Shown here: piece by piece, positions 1-6,990 of the stretch
Layout of the letters: every line of letters starts with the position of its first letter
Position numbering within the stretch: position 1 is the stretch's first letter
Position numbers and translations under genes: made by a program
Notes under the pieces: model-generated
Told to the model about the DNA's origin: nothing
The model's database searches: none
The model's input: the letters and a program-made list of their open reading frames with translations, nothing else
Source of the DNA: DASXVX01 sp036504075
Lineage (GTDB): Bacteria; Bacillota; Sulfobacillia; Symbiobacteriales; Symbiobacteriaceae
Reading direction: 5' to 3'
Length of the DNA: 64,000 nucleotides
NCBI GenBank assembly: GCA_036504075.1
Contig: DASXVX010000075.1
Coordinates: 1-64,000 of the forward strand

Positions 1-1
1 G

Positions 2-112
2 GTCCTCTCGCCCCCTGGCACGAAACAAGGGGAGATCGTACTACCGGAGCTGACGCCGATTCAACGCATGCTACATCAGATTCTCGCCATCCCGATGCCA
101 TTCTCTTCCTGA
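2..112 (+). CDS. C-terminal end of an unidentified protein (5'-partial)
   Basis: The window opens inside a reading frame with no stop until TGA at 110-112, giving a 36-residue tail ending LTPIQRMLHQILAIPMPFSS. The composition and the frame are plausible for a real protein end, and such a tail is vaguely like the end of some transposases, but it is too short to assign. Positions 113-162 hold nothing that I recognise. Confidence 0.25.
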   Translation, partial: VLSPPGTKQGEIVLPELTPIQRMLHQILAIPMPFSS

Positions 113-162
113 AACAAATGACCGAAATCAGTTGCTTTTACGCGCATGTGCGAAATGCAGGC

Positions 163-639
163 CTAGCGGAACATGTTTGCCACTGCGGCCACAACCCCGA
201 CGACGAACGCGGTCACCACTCCGAACACGATCACCGACCCGGCCAGTTGGAACATGCGCCCGCCGACCCCGTAGACCAGCCCTTCCCGCTTGAACTCCAT
301 GGCCGAGGCGGCCATGGAGTTGGCAAAGCCGGTCACCGGAACAGCCAGGCCCGCACCAGCGTACCGGGCCAGCTTGTCAAAGACGCCCAGCCCCGTCAGC
401 AGCGCCCCCAGGAAGACCATGGTCGCCACGGTGGGATCCCCGGCCCGCTTGTGGGAGATGTGCATCACTGACTCCCAGAAGTCCGTAATCCCTTCCCCAA
501 TCAGACAGACCAGGCCCCCGACGAAGAAAGCCATGAGTGCGTTGCGGAGCCGGGGGGGCTTCGGTTCCGCCTTTTTCACCATCACGGTGTAAGCGTCTTG
601 CTGCGATTCGTGCGAGGCTCCCTGCTTCACCTTGACCAT
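163..639 (-). CDS. spoVAC: Stage V sporulation protein AC (SpoVAC)
   Basis: This is a 158-residue membrane protein of the SpoVAC/SpoVAEB family, part of the SpoVA channel that moves dipicolinic acid into the forespore and out again at germination. After a charged N-terminus the protein is hydrophobic. It has the family signature of a glycine-rich membrane segment followed by GFANSMAASAMEFKREG and VYGVGGRMF. The ATG at 639 is preceded by GGAGGTGCGCC; longer in-frame starts upstream lack such a site. The gene stands alone here: the other spoVA genes are not next to it, and a terminator separates it from the cytochrome genes upstream. With spoVK it argues for an endospore former. Confidence 0.9.
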   Translation of the reverse strand: MVKVKQGASHESQQDAYTVMVKKAEPKPPRLRNALMAFFVGGLVCLIGEGITDFWESVMHISHKRAGDPTVATMVFLGALLTGLGVFDKLARYAGAGLAVPVTGFANSMAASAMEFKREGLVYGVGGRMFQLAGSVIVFGVVTAFVVGVVAAVANMFR

Positions 640-706
640 GGCGCACCTCCGTCCCCTAGTTTTTGCAACGTTTAGCAAGCAGTATGCAGAACGGCCGCGG
701 CACGCG

Positions 707-739
707 AAAAACCCTCTGCCGGCGTCGGCAGGGGGTTTT
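707..739 (-). terminator. Intrinsic terminator after resC
   Basis: On the minus strand AAAACCCCCTGCCGA pairs with CGGCAGAGGGTTTTT. The hairpin lies 20 bases past the resC stop and ends the cytochrome c maturation operon before spoVAC. Confidence 0.75.
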
Positions 740-758
740 GCATGCGCGATCTGTCTGC

Positions 759-2018
759 TTACATGTCGCCGCCGGCATAGCTGTGCAGGCCGACGATCAG
801 GAGATTTACGCCGATCAGCGTAAAGAGAATCACACCGAAGCCGATCACCGCCACCCAGGCCGAGCGCCGCCCTTCCCACCCATGGGTAATGCGCAGGTGT
901 AGGTAGGCCGAGTAGACCAGCCAGGCGATCAACGCCCAGGTCTCCTTCGGGTCGAAAAACCAGTAGCGGCCCCAGGCCTCCTTCGCCCAGATCATGGCAA
1001 AAATCAGGCCACCGAGCGTAAAGAGCGGGTAACCGATGGCCACCGCCCGGTAGCTGATCTCATCCAGCGTCTCCGGGTCGCCGGCGACTTTCCGGGCCAG
1101 CCAGTCGCCGAGCGGTTCCTTCGCCAGGTACCGCCGGACCAGCCAGTACAGGAGCCAACCCACGAGCAGCGAGTAGAGCAGGGTGTTCCAGTTTTTGCCC
1201 CGCCAGGTCCAGGGCGCCGCAACCAGCGGCATGGGAATGAACCCGAAGAGGTGCCCCTTGGTGCCCACCGCCGCGCCAAACGGGCCGATGACCGGCGGCA
1301 GGTGGTAGGTCGTCGTATTGAAGACCCACTGGTAGCCCAGATAGCGCAGCGGCAGTGCCAGCAGCATGAAGCCCACCATGACCAGCACGAGATAGAAGAG
1401 CGCTTCGAGCCCCCGCTGGCCCCAGTTCCGCTCCCACGCAGCCGTGGCGGCCGGCACTTCCGGCGCCGGCGCCCCGCCGGCCTCCGCCGCCAGTTCCAGC
1501 CCCCGCACACGCAACAGGTACATCAGCGCCGCGCCGAACGCGACTGCGAAGAAACCTTCCGCCAGGGCTGCCGTGGACACATGCATGGGCAACCAGTAAC
1601 TCTTGAGCGCCGGCACCAGCGGCGCCACTTTCGGCGGGAAAACATAGGAGTAAGCAAGGAGAAAGACCCCAATCGGCGAGACCAGGCCCCCCAAGAGATC
1701 CATCCGGTACATCCGGTTGATCACCTGGAACGCCAGCATGCTGGTGAACGCCATGAACCCGATGAACTCATACATATTGGAGGTCGGCCAATGGCCGGCC
1801 CCCTGCCAACGAGCCAAAATGGCGAGTGCGTGCAACACGACGCCGGCGGCGTGGGCGTTGGTCGCCCAGGCGCCCGATTTGGCAAACTTGGCCCCCTGCG
1901 AAATGCGCGTGCCAATAAACCCGGAAAGGTACAGAATCGTAGCGGAAACATAGCCCGCAAAGGCGCCGAACAGCAACCAGGCCGCGGCAGTCACCAGGGC
2001 CGGATTTGGCGGTGTCAC
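759..2018 (-). CDS. resC: Cytochrome c biogenesis protein ResC/CcsA (haem handling, System II)
   Basis: This 419-residue polytopic protein belongs to the CcsA/ResC family, which together with ResB moves haem across the membrane and attaches it to apocytochrome c. The haem-binding tryptophan-rich motif is visible at about residues 349-364 (WGRYWFFDPKETWALI), followed by conserved membrane segments ending in GLHSYAGG. The length is near the family norm. The GTG start at 2018 overlaps the resB stop (GTGA) and has GGGAGGGGAACGTCTC in front, so translation is probably coupled. It is the last gene of resA-ccdA-resB-resC and is followed by a terminator. Confidence 0.92.
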   Translation of the reverse strand: MTPPNPALVTAAAWLLFGAFAGYVSATILYLSGFIGTRISQGAKFAKSGAWATNAHAAGVVLHALAILARWQGAGHWPTSNMYEFIGFMAFTSMLAFQVINRMYRMDLLGGLVSPIGVFLLAYSYVFPPKVAPLVPALKSYWLPMHVSTAALAEGFFAVAFGAALMYLLRVRGLELAAEAGGAPAPEVPAATAAWERNWGQRGLEALFYLVLVMVGFMLLALPLRYLGYQWVFNTTTYHLPPVIGPFGAAVGTKGHLFGFIPMPLVAAPWTWRGKNWNTLLYSLLVGWLLYWLVRRYLAKEPLGDWLARKVAGDPETLDEISYRAVAIGYPLFTLGGLIFAMIWAKEAWGRYWFFDPKETWALIAWLVYSAYLHLRITHGWEGRRSAWVAVIGFGVILFTLIGVNLLIVGLHSYAGGDM

Positions 2019-3496
2019 GAGACGTTCCCCTCCCCAATAGGCGTCCCCGGCAGGCGTTTGACTTCCTGCTTAAGGCCGAACTTGTTTTTATGGGCATGGG
2101 CACCCAGAAGGAGCCTCCCACTCTCCTCCCGGACCCAGAGTTGCCAGTGAAACAGGAAAAACGTAATCAGCATGCCCAGAAACACGATGCCGAGACCAAA
2201 AAACATGTACGGCGTCGTCAAGTCCTTGTGCAGTTTGAGCGCCGTATACCAACGCGGATCAACCTTCTCAACTTCCAGGTAGAGCGGGCCCTGGTAGAAC
2301 GGCTTCGCGTTGCCCAGCACCAGGAGCGCAGACCGCCCCAGCACGGTCGCAGTCGCCCGGTCCACAAATTCAACCATGAAGACCGGATTCTTGACTTCGA
2401 AGCTGGCGTTGGTAGGCTCTTTGGTGGCCGGGTCCAGCACGAAATCGTGGTAGTACGCCGTGACCACCATTTTCACCTGATCCGAAAGCGCGTACTCCGT
2501 CTCCGGCTGCCTGAGGTCGACGTCCAGCCGGGTCACCGGTGCGCCGTCCGCACCCATGACCCGGAGATGCGCCACCCCGGGCTCCTGCCTGAACGAGGCC
2601 TGGTAAATGTCCCAGCCCCCGTACGGCAGGGGATGGTTCACTTCCAGGGTCTGCCGGAAGACTTCCTTCCCGTCCTGGACGATGCCGGCGTCAGTGACGA
2701 ACCGGGACGGCATCCCGTTCGGGTAGAGTTCCATGGTGAACTTGTGGCTCGTAATGGCAAAGTTCGTGTCCGGAACTTTTACCGTCTGGCCGTCGGGAAT
2801 CCAGACGTCCCGGCTCAGGTCCCAGCCGGGAATCCCTTTGGCGAACGCCGCAAAAGCGACGAACAAGAGGCCGATGTGGATGATATACGGCCCATACCGG
2901 CTGAGACGACCCCGTTCGGCATACAGACACTCCCGGTCCCGCCAGATCTTGAACCCACGCTTTTTCAACTGTACCGCCAGGCCGTCCAGATCGCCAGCGA
3001 GTTCGGCAGTAATTGGCTGCCGGCTGAGAAAGTGCGGCAGCTTCCAGACCTGCGGGCGGACGAGCATCCGGTGCAGGGGCACCAGCCGGTGCAGGGAGCA
3101 GATAATCAGGCTGGTGACCACCAGGAGCACCAGCGAGGCATACCAGAGCGACGAGTATGCGTGGGTCAGACCCAGCCGCATGAGGAGGTTGCCCCAGAAG
3201 GGGCCATATCGGGCCGGATAGTACAAGTAAGGCGGTCGCCAGTCCTGGTAGAGGTTCTCCTGTTCGATCAGGGAACCCGCTATGGAGGCCACCGCGATCA
3301 GCACGATCAGCAGCACCGCAACCCGGGTGGAGGCAAAGAAGTCCCAGCAACGGTCCAGAAACTCGCCCCAGCCGCCCCCAGCGGCCGGAGTCGGGCGGGG
3401 GCGCTCCGCAGCACCAAGTGCCCGCCCGCAATCCGGACAGAAGTGCCCACCCTCAGGCGCGGCGGTGCCGCAGTTCGGACACTGTGAGACCGCCAC
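2015..3496 (-). CDS. resB: Cytochrome c biogenesis protein ResB with N-terminal zinc ribbon
   Basis: This 493-residue protein is a ResB/Ccs1 family member: membrane segments after residue 55 (STRVAVLLIVLIAVASIAG), a second pair near 110-130, a large extracytoplasmic domain and a last membrane segment near the C-terminus. ResB partners ResC in cytochrome c haem ligation. The first 25 residues are unusual: CPNCG and CPDCG form a two-CxxC zinc ribbon of the zinc-ribbon-domain type, not part of classical ResB. GTG start with an AGGGGG site. It lies 14 bases behind ccdA and overlaps resC by four bases. Confidence 0.9.
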   Translation of the reverse strand: MAVSQCPNCGTAAPEGGHFCPDCGRALGAAERPRPTPAAGGGWGEFLDRCWDFFASTRVAVLLIVLIAVASIAGSLIEQENLYQDWRPPYLYYPARYGPFWGNLLMRLGLTHAYSSLWYASLVLLVVTSLIICSLHRLVPLHRMLVRPQVWKLPHFLSRQPITAELAGDLDGLAVQLKKRGFKIWRDRECLYAERGRLSRYGPYIIHIGLLFVAFAAFAKGIPGWDLSRDVWIPDGQTVKVPDTNFAITSHKFTMELYPNGMPSRFVTDAGIVQDGKEVFRQTLEVNHPLPYGGWDIYQASFRQEPGVAHLRVMGADGAPVTRLDVDLRQPETEYALSDQVKMVVTAYYHDFVLDPATKEPTNASFEVKNPVFMVEFVDRATATVLGRSALLVLGNAKPFYQGPLYLEVEKVDPRWYTALKLHKDLTTPYMFFGLGIVFLGMLITFFLFHWQLWVREESGRLLLGAHAHKNKFGLKQEVKRLPGTPIGEGNVS

Positions 3497-3510
3497 CCCA
3501 ATCCCCCTCT

Positions 3511-4215
3511 CTAGAATCCAGAGAACCCGGTCACGCGCAGCAACCAGGCCGACATTTTTTCCATATACCCGGTGGCCAGCAGTACGCCCATGAACAGCAT
3601 CAGGCCCCCGCCGATGCGCTCAATGACCAGCGTGTACCGGGTCAGCCACCGGACCGAGCCGAGGAAGTACGCCAGGGCGACGAACGGAATGGCGAAGCCG
3701 ATGGAGTACGCCAGCAGCAGTATGCCCCCCATGCCGGGGTTCGTGGCTGCCATGGCCAGCACGGCGCCGAGAATCGGCCCGATGCAGGGCGTCCAGCCCG
3801 CCGCAAACGCCAGCCCGACCAGCACGGAGCCCACATAGCCCTGGGGCTTGCTGGCGAACTGCACCCGCTGCTCCCGCATGAGGAACGGCAGCTTGATGAC
3901 GCCCAGCAGCGTCAGCCCCATGAGCGCCACCCAGATGCCGCCCACGATGGGCAGCCAGGAGCGTCCCTCATAAAAGAAGGAGCCCAGCGCACTGGCGGCG
4001 AGGCCCAGGGAGACGTAAATGACCGAGAAGCCGACGAAAAACGCCAGGCTGTGCTGAAGCATTCGCGTCCGGGCAGCTTTCGTGCCGGCCGTCAGTTCAT
4101 CGATGGAGACCCCGGTCACGTAGCTCAGGAACGATGGGTAAATGGGCAGGCAGCACGGGGTCATAAAAGAGAGCACGCCGGCGCCAAATGCAAGAAATAG
4201 ACTCGGAGTTTCCAT
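3511..4215 (-). CDS. ccdA: Thiol-disulfide interchange membrane protein CcdA
   Basis: This 234-residue, six-helix DsbD/CcdA-type protein passes reducing power from cytoplasmic thioredoxin to ResA so that apocytochrome c cysteines are reduced before haem attachment. The first membrane segment carries TPCCLPIYPSFLSYV and the fourth GWTPCIGPILGAVL, which supply the two redox cysteines. The ATG at 4215 has GGAGACGTGCC in front; a 46-codon upstream extension in frame is made of repeat sequence and is not likely translated. It lies between resA and resB. Confidence 0.92.
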   Translation of the reverse strand: METPSLFLAFGAGVLSFMTPCCLPIYPSFLSYVTGVSIDELTAGTKAARTRMLQHSLAFFVGFSVIYVSLGLAASALGSFFYEGRSWLPIVGGIWVALMGLTLLGVIKLPFLMREQRVQFASKPQGYVGSVLVGLAFAAGWTPCIGPILGAVLAMAATNPGMGGILLLAYSIGFAIPFVALAYFLGSVRWLTRYTLVIERIGGGLMLFMGVLLATGYMEKMSAWLLRVTGFSGF

Positions 4216-4272
4216 AGAGGGCACGTCTCCTGTCGGGGGCCTTATAGCAGTGTGCACTGTAAGTGGGTGCAC

Positions 4273-4329
4273 GGTAGCCGGGTGCAGGTAGCCGGGTGCA
4301 GGTAGCCGGGTGCAAGGTAGCCGGGTGCA
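4273..4329. repeat. Four tandem copies of a 14-bp repeat in the resA-ccdA gap
   Basis: The unit GGTAGCCGGGTGCA occurs at 4273, 4287, 4301 and 4316; the last copy is offset by one extra A. Degenerate copies continue to about 4352. The array fills much of the 145-base space between the resA stop and the ccdA start, so it would be transcribed in the operon mRNA. Confidence 0.85.
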
Positions 4330-4360
4330 TTGTAGCATGGTGACCGGATGCAATGTAACG

Positions 4361-4990
4361 TTAACGGGCGATGAGCCGCTGCACTTCCGCCTCCATTTGC
4401 GCCCGCGACATCTGATATTGGTAGACCCCCCGAATGACGCCTCCCCGATCCACGAAGAACGTGGCGGGCAGCGGCAGAATCTTATAGGCGGTCTGCGCCT
4501 TATCTTCCGGATCCAGCAGCGCCGGGAAAGTGACGCCGACCCGGTTACGGAAATCCGTTACGGCCACTTTGGACTCCCCGACGTTAATGCCGTAAATCTC
4601 CAGGCCCTGGGCGTGGTACTTGTCGTAGACCGCCTGGAAGTCCGGCATCTCCTTACGGCACGGGGTGCACCAGGTGGCCCAGAAGTTCAGCACCACCGGC
4701 TTCCCTTTCAAGTCGGCGAGCCGTACCCGGCTGCCGTCCGCCGTCTGCAAATCAAAGTTCGGCGCCGCCTGCCCTGCGATCAGCGATGTGTCGGTGTCCG
4801 CCCGGGGGATCAGCAGGAGCCAGAGCATGAGCGCCGCCGCAAACCCCATGGTGACGGCGACAGACCAGCGTTTCCAACTCGGGTAAGCGGACCGCTTCGG
4901 CTCCGCCGTTGTCGCTCCCGCCTCCCGACCGCATGTCTGACAAAAACGTGCGTCCGGCCCCAGGGCCGTGCCGCACTCCGGACAGGTCAT
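4361..4990 (-). CDS. resA: Thiol-disulfide oxidoreductase ResA/TlpA with N-terminal zinc ribbon
   Basis: The 209-residue product has a zinc ribbon (CPECG at 3-7, CQTCG at 17-21), one membrane anchor at about 43-62, and a thioredoxin-fold TlpA/ResA domain facing outward. The active site is WCTPC with cysteines 108 and 111. The family reduces the CxxCH cysteines of apocytochrome c and is recycled by CcdA, encoded next. The ATG at 4990 has AGGAGGTG seven bases upstream; a longer start at 5035 lacks this. It is the first gene of the operon. The cytoplasmic zinc ribbon is an addition to the usual ResA architecture. Confidence 0.9.
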   Translation of the reverse strand: MTCPECGTALGPDARFCQTCGREAGATTAEPKRSAYPSWKRWSVAVTMGFAAALMLWLLLIPRADTDTSLIAGQAAPNFDLQTADGSRVRLADLKGKPVVLNFWATWCTPCRKEMPDFQAVYDKYHAQGLEIYGINVGESKVAVTDFRNRVGVTFPALLDPEDKAQTAYKILPLPATFFVDRGGVIRGVYQYQMSRAQMEAEVQRLIAR

Positions 4991-5096
4991 GCCCTCACCT
5001 CCTGTTCCTTCGTGGGACGAGGGAGCCCGTTCCATTATACCAAAGCGCCTTGGCAGCAGGTCAACCGTCGCAGAACCTAGGTTAGGGACCCAAGTG

Positions 5097-5130
5097 AAAA
5101 AGGGCCGTGGCTAAAATAAGCCACGAACCC
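5097..5130 (-). terminator. Intrinsic terminator after the 121-residue gene
   Basis: On the minus strand CGTGGCT pairs with AGCCACG around a six-base loop, followed by GCCC and a run of five T. It lies about 105 bases past the stop of the gene at 5236-5601, with a REP-like cluster in between. Confidence 0.65.
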
Positions 5131-5138
5131 TAGTTTCC

Positions 5139-5233
5139 GCGACTGACGGAGTCAGTCGCCGGAGCCGCCGGCAGACTTTTGCGGCGCAAAAGGCGGGAGG
5201 CAACCAATTTCCGCAACTGACGGAGTCAGTCGC
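5139..5233. repeat. REP-like palindromic cluster (two P units around a C unit)
   Basis: Two near-identical palindromes (GCGACTGAC, loop GGA, GTCAGTCGC) sit at 5139-5159 and 5213-5233; the second has one mismatch. Between them at 5160-5201 is a second palindromic block containing CTTTTGC-GGC-GCAAAAG. The same combination recurs inverted at 32584-32649 and a single palindrome at 5635-5655, so this is a dispersed family, not a local accident. Confidence 0.85.
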
Positions 5234-5235
5234 GG

Positions 5236-5601
5236 CTAGGAAGCCTTGCCCGAGTTCCGGTTCAGCGTGCTCCCAGGCGGAACGCGCACGCTCAACACCC
5301 GCTGCCGCTCCCGGCGCGCAATCTCGTATCGGGTCCAGCCCCGCAGTTCGGGACAGAGCTTGTCCACCGCCAACGAGATATCCAGCATGCGCAGGCCGCC
5401 CCGGTCCTCCGGCCGTTTCCTGGCTTCCCGGGCCAGCAGCCGGCCTACCAGGCGGGTGACCGTTTGCAAGTCGGCTTCATGCGAGAAGTCGCCGACGGCC
5501 GCCGCCTTAAGCGCTGCCGCGTACCGGGCCCGCACCCGGTGGAGCCGATCAAACAGGTCCAGAGGCAGGGTGGACTGTAGGATTTCCGGCTGAGCGGCCA
5601 T
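5236..5601 (-). CDS. Conserved-looking unknown protein, 121 residues
   Basis: I do not recognise the family. The product is soluble, highly charged and probably mostly helical, with a long arginine/alanine-rich stretch (about residues 20-70) and no signal peptide, membrane segment or cysteine pair. The ATG at 5601 has AGGAGGGCATGCACC in front, a good ribosome site. It lies downstream of the YneA-like gene on the same strand, separated by a palindrome, and is followed by a REP-like cluster and a terminator. Codon use matches the neighbours, so it is probably a real gene. Confidence 0.65.
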   Translation of the reverse strand: MAAQPEILQSTLPLDLFDRLHRVRARYAAALKAAAVGDFSHEADLQTVTRLVGRLLAREARKRPEDRGGLRMLDISLAVDKLCPELRGWTRYEIARRERQRVLSVRVPPGSTLNRNSGKAS

Positions 5602-5634
5602 GGTGCATGCCCTCCTCTGCAGTCAGCGTCTCCC

Positions 5635-5655
5635 GCGACTGACGGAGTCAGTCGC
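5635..5655. repeat. REP-like palindrome, single copy
   Basis: GCGACTGAC, loop GGA, GTCAGTCGC; a perfect nine-base stem identical to the copy at 5139. It lies between the 121-residue gene and the YneA-like gene. Confidence 0.85.
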
Positions 5656-5689
5656 GGCGTGTGCGTCTGCCGAATTCACGGTTACCGAA

Positions 5690-6055
5690 TCAATGTTTGG
5701 GGACGGGAATCAGGAGCGCTTGCCCCGGCTGCACGGTGGCCGTTTGCAGGTGATTGGTCTGCTTGATGGCGTCGATCACGTGGCGGATGTCCTGCCCGTT
5801 GCTGTATGTCGCAGCAATCGCCCAGAGCGTGTCGCCGGTAGCGACCGTGTATGTAATCACCCCCGGCGCTTCCGTGCGGGGCAGGGTTTCCGCTTTCCGC
5901 TGGGCCATTACCAGCACCACCGATGCTACCAGCACGACGAACAGCAGAGCCAGCGTCAACATCCGGCGCCGCCGCCGGGCTGAAGGGCGCCGCCGGGCCA
6001 CCGGGTGGGGCTGGGCCGGAAAGGCCGTGCAGGGATGCATGACGGATGCTTGCAT
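5690..6055 (-). CDS. YneA-like SOS cell-division suppressor (LysM protein)
   Basis: The 121-residue product has an arginine-rich cytoplasmic start (residues 19-31), one membrane segment at about 33-52 and a C-terminal LysM domain at about 67-121 (YTVATGDTLWAIAATYSNGQ). This is the layout of YneA, the Bacillus protein that delays septation during DNA damage and is transcribed divergently from lexA. The gene lies in exactly that position, with LexA boxes between the two starts. Function is inferred from architecture and position; a general peptidoglycan-binding role is the alternative. Confidence 0.75.
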   Translation of the reverse strand: MQASVMHPCTAFPAQPHPVARRRPSARRRRRMLTLALLFVVLVASVVLVMAQRKAETLPRTEAPGVITYTVATGDTLWAIAATYSNGQDIRHVIDAIKQTNHLQTATVQPGQALLIPVPKH

Positions 6056-6081
6056 GGTAAGTCCCCCTTCGTACCGGCAAC

Positions 6082-6095
6082 CAAACGTGTGTTCG
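6082..6095. promoter_or_regulatory. LexA box 1 (weaker)
   Basis: CAAACGTGTGTTCG matches the Bacillus LexA box (CGAACRNRYGTTYC) at 12 of 14 positions. It lies 27 bases upstream of the YneA-like start and would cover its promoter or leader. Confidence 0.6.
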
Positions 6096-6110
6096 TACTC
6101 AATTTACCAC

Positions 6111-6124
6111 GGAATGTTCGTTCG
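6111..6124. promoter_or_regulatory. LexA box 2
   Basis: Read on the minus strand CGAACGAACATTCC matches the Bacillus LexA consensus except for one base (A for G at the tenth position). It lies mid-way between the divergent starts. Confidence 0.7.
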
Positions 6125-6150
6125 AGTCAAGCGGGTTCTGTTAAATCTTT

Positions 6151-6164
6151 CGAACAGGCGTTTG
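6151..6164. promoter_or_regulatory. LexA box 3 (lexA autoregulation)
   Basis: CGAACAGGCGTTTG matches the consensus at 13 of 14 positions and overlaps the candidate -35 of lexA, which is what autorepression needs. Confidence 0.8.
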
Positions 6165-6189
6165 CAGCCCGCGGCCCCTATGTTATAAT
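6162..6189 (+). promoter_or_regulatory. lexA promoter (sigma-A type)
   Basis: TTGCAG (6162-6167), 16-base spacer, TATAAT (6184-6189). The -35 overlaps LexA box 3. The lexA start is 69 bases further on. Confidence 0.7.
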
Positions 6190-6257
6190 CGTTACAGTCA
6201 GAACCCAGGTTTTGGACCGGTTCCAATTATTGCCCACGCACTGGGAGGTGCCGCTGC

Positions 6258-6878
6258 ATGCCCGACGGTCTTACTGAACGTCAGCGCCAGGTGCTGCAGT
6301 TCATCAAGGATGAGATTCGTCACAAGGGCTACCCCCCGTCCGTGCGGGAGATCGGTGAAGCCATCGGGCTCAGCTCCAGTTCCACGGTGCACGGTCACAT
6401 GGCCCGCCTGGAGGAGAAAGGCTACATCCGCCGGGACCCGACCAAACCCCGTGCCATCGAAGTGCTCGATGAGGACATCTCCTCGCCGAGGCGCCGGACG
6501 GTCTCCGTGCCCATGGTGGGCCGGGTTACTGCCGGTCTGCCGATCTTCGCCGAACAGAACATCGAAGATCACTTCCCGCTCCCCGCCGACTTCGTCCGGG
6601 CCGATGAATCCGAGTTGTTCTTCCTGACCGTTCAGGGCGAATCCATGATTGAAGCCGGCATTCTCGACGGCGACTACGTCCTGGTGCGGCGCCAGTCTAC
6701 CGCCAACAACGGCGATATCGTCGTGGCGCTCATTGAAGATGAAGCAACGGTCAAGCGCTTCTTCAAGGAGCAGGGCCGCATCCGGCTGCAGCCGGAGAAC
6801 CGGTTCATGGACCCAATCATCGTCCCCAGCGCCCAGATTCTCGGCAAGGTCATCGGCCTCATCCGCCGTATGGACTAG
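6258..6878 (+). CDS. lexA: SOS repressor LexA
   Basis: The 206-residue LexA has an N-terminal winged helix-turn-helix (1-65) and a C-terminal S24 self-cleaving domain. Visible are the Ala92-Gly93 cleavage site (RVTAGLPIF), the nucleophile Ser129 (QGESM) and the general-base Lys166. RecA-stimulated self-cleavage relieves repression of the DNA-damage regulon. The ATG at 6258 has GGGAGGTG seven bases upstream. It is divergent from a YneA-like gene and carries its own operator. A strong terminator follows. Confidence 0.97.
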   Translation: MPDGLTERQRQVLQFIKDEIRHKGYPPSVREIGEAIGLSSSSTVHGHMARLEEKGYIRRDPTKPRAIEVLDEDISSPRRRTVSVPMVGRVTAGLPIFAEQNIEDHFPLPADFVRADESELFFLTVQGESMIEAGILDGDYVLVRRQSTANNGDIVVALIEDEATVKRFFKEQGRIRLQPENRFMDPIIVPSAQILGKVIGLIRRMD

Positions 6879-6898
6879 CTCACATCTGTACAGTCGCA

Positions 6899-6937
6899 GG
6901 CCCGGTGCGAGACTCCTCGCACCGGGCCAACTTTTTT
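6899..6937 (+). terminator. Intrinsic terminator after lexA
   Basis: GGCCCGGTGCGAG pairs with CTCGCACCGGGCC around ACTC, followed by AACTTTTTT. Confidence 0.9.
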
Positions 6938-6940
6938 ATC

Positions 6941-6976
6941 AAAAACCCCGGGCTGCTGGTGCAGTCCGGGGTTTTT
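6941..6976 (-). terminator. Intrinsic terminator after glnA
   Basis: On the minus strand AAAAACCCCGG pairs with CCGGGGTTTTT, 15 bases past the glnA stop. Back to back with the lexA terminator. Confidence 0.85.
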
Positions 6977-6990
6977 GGGTGAGGAGAGAC

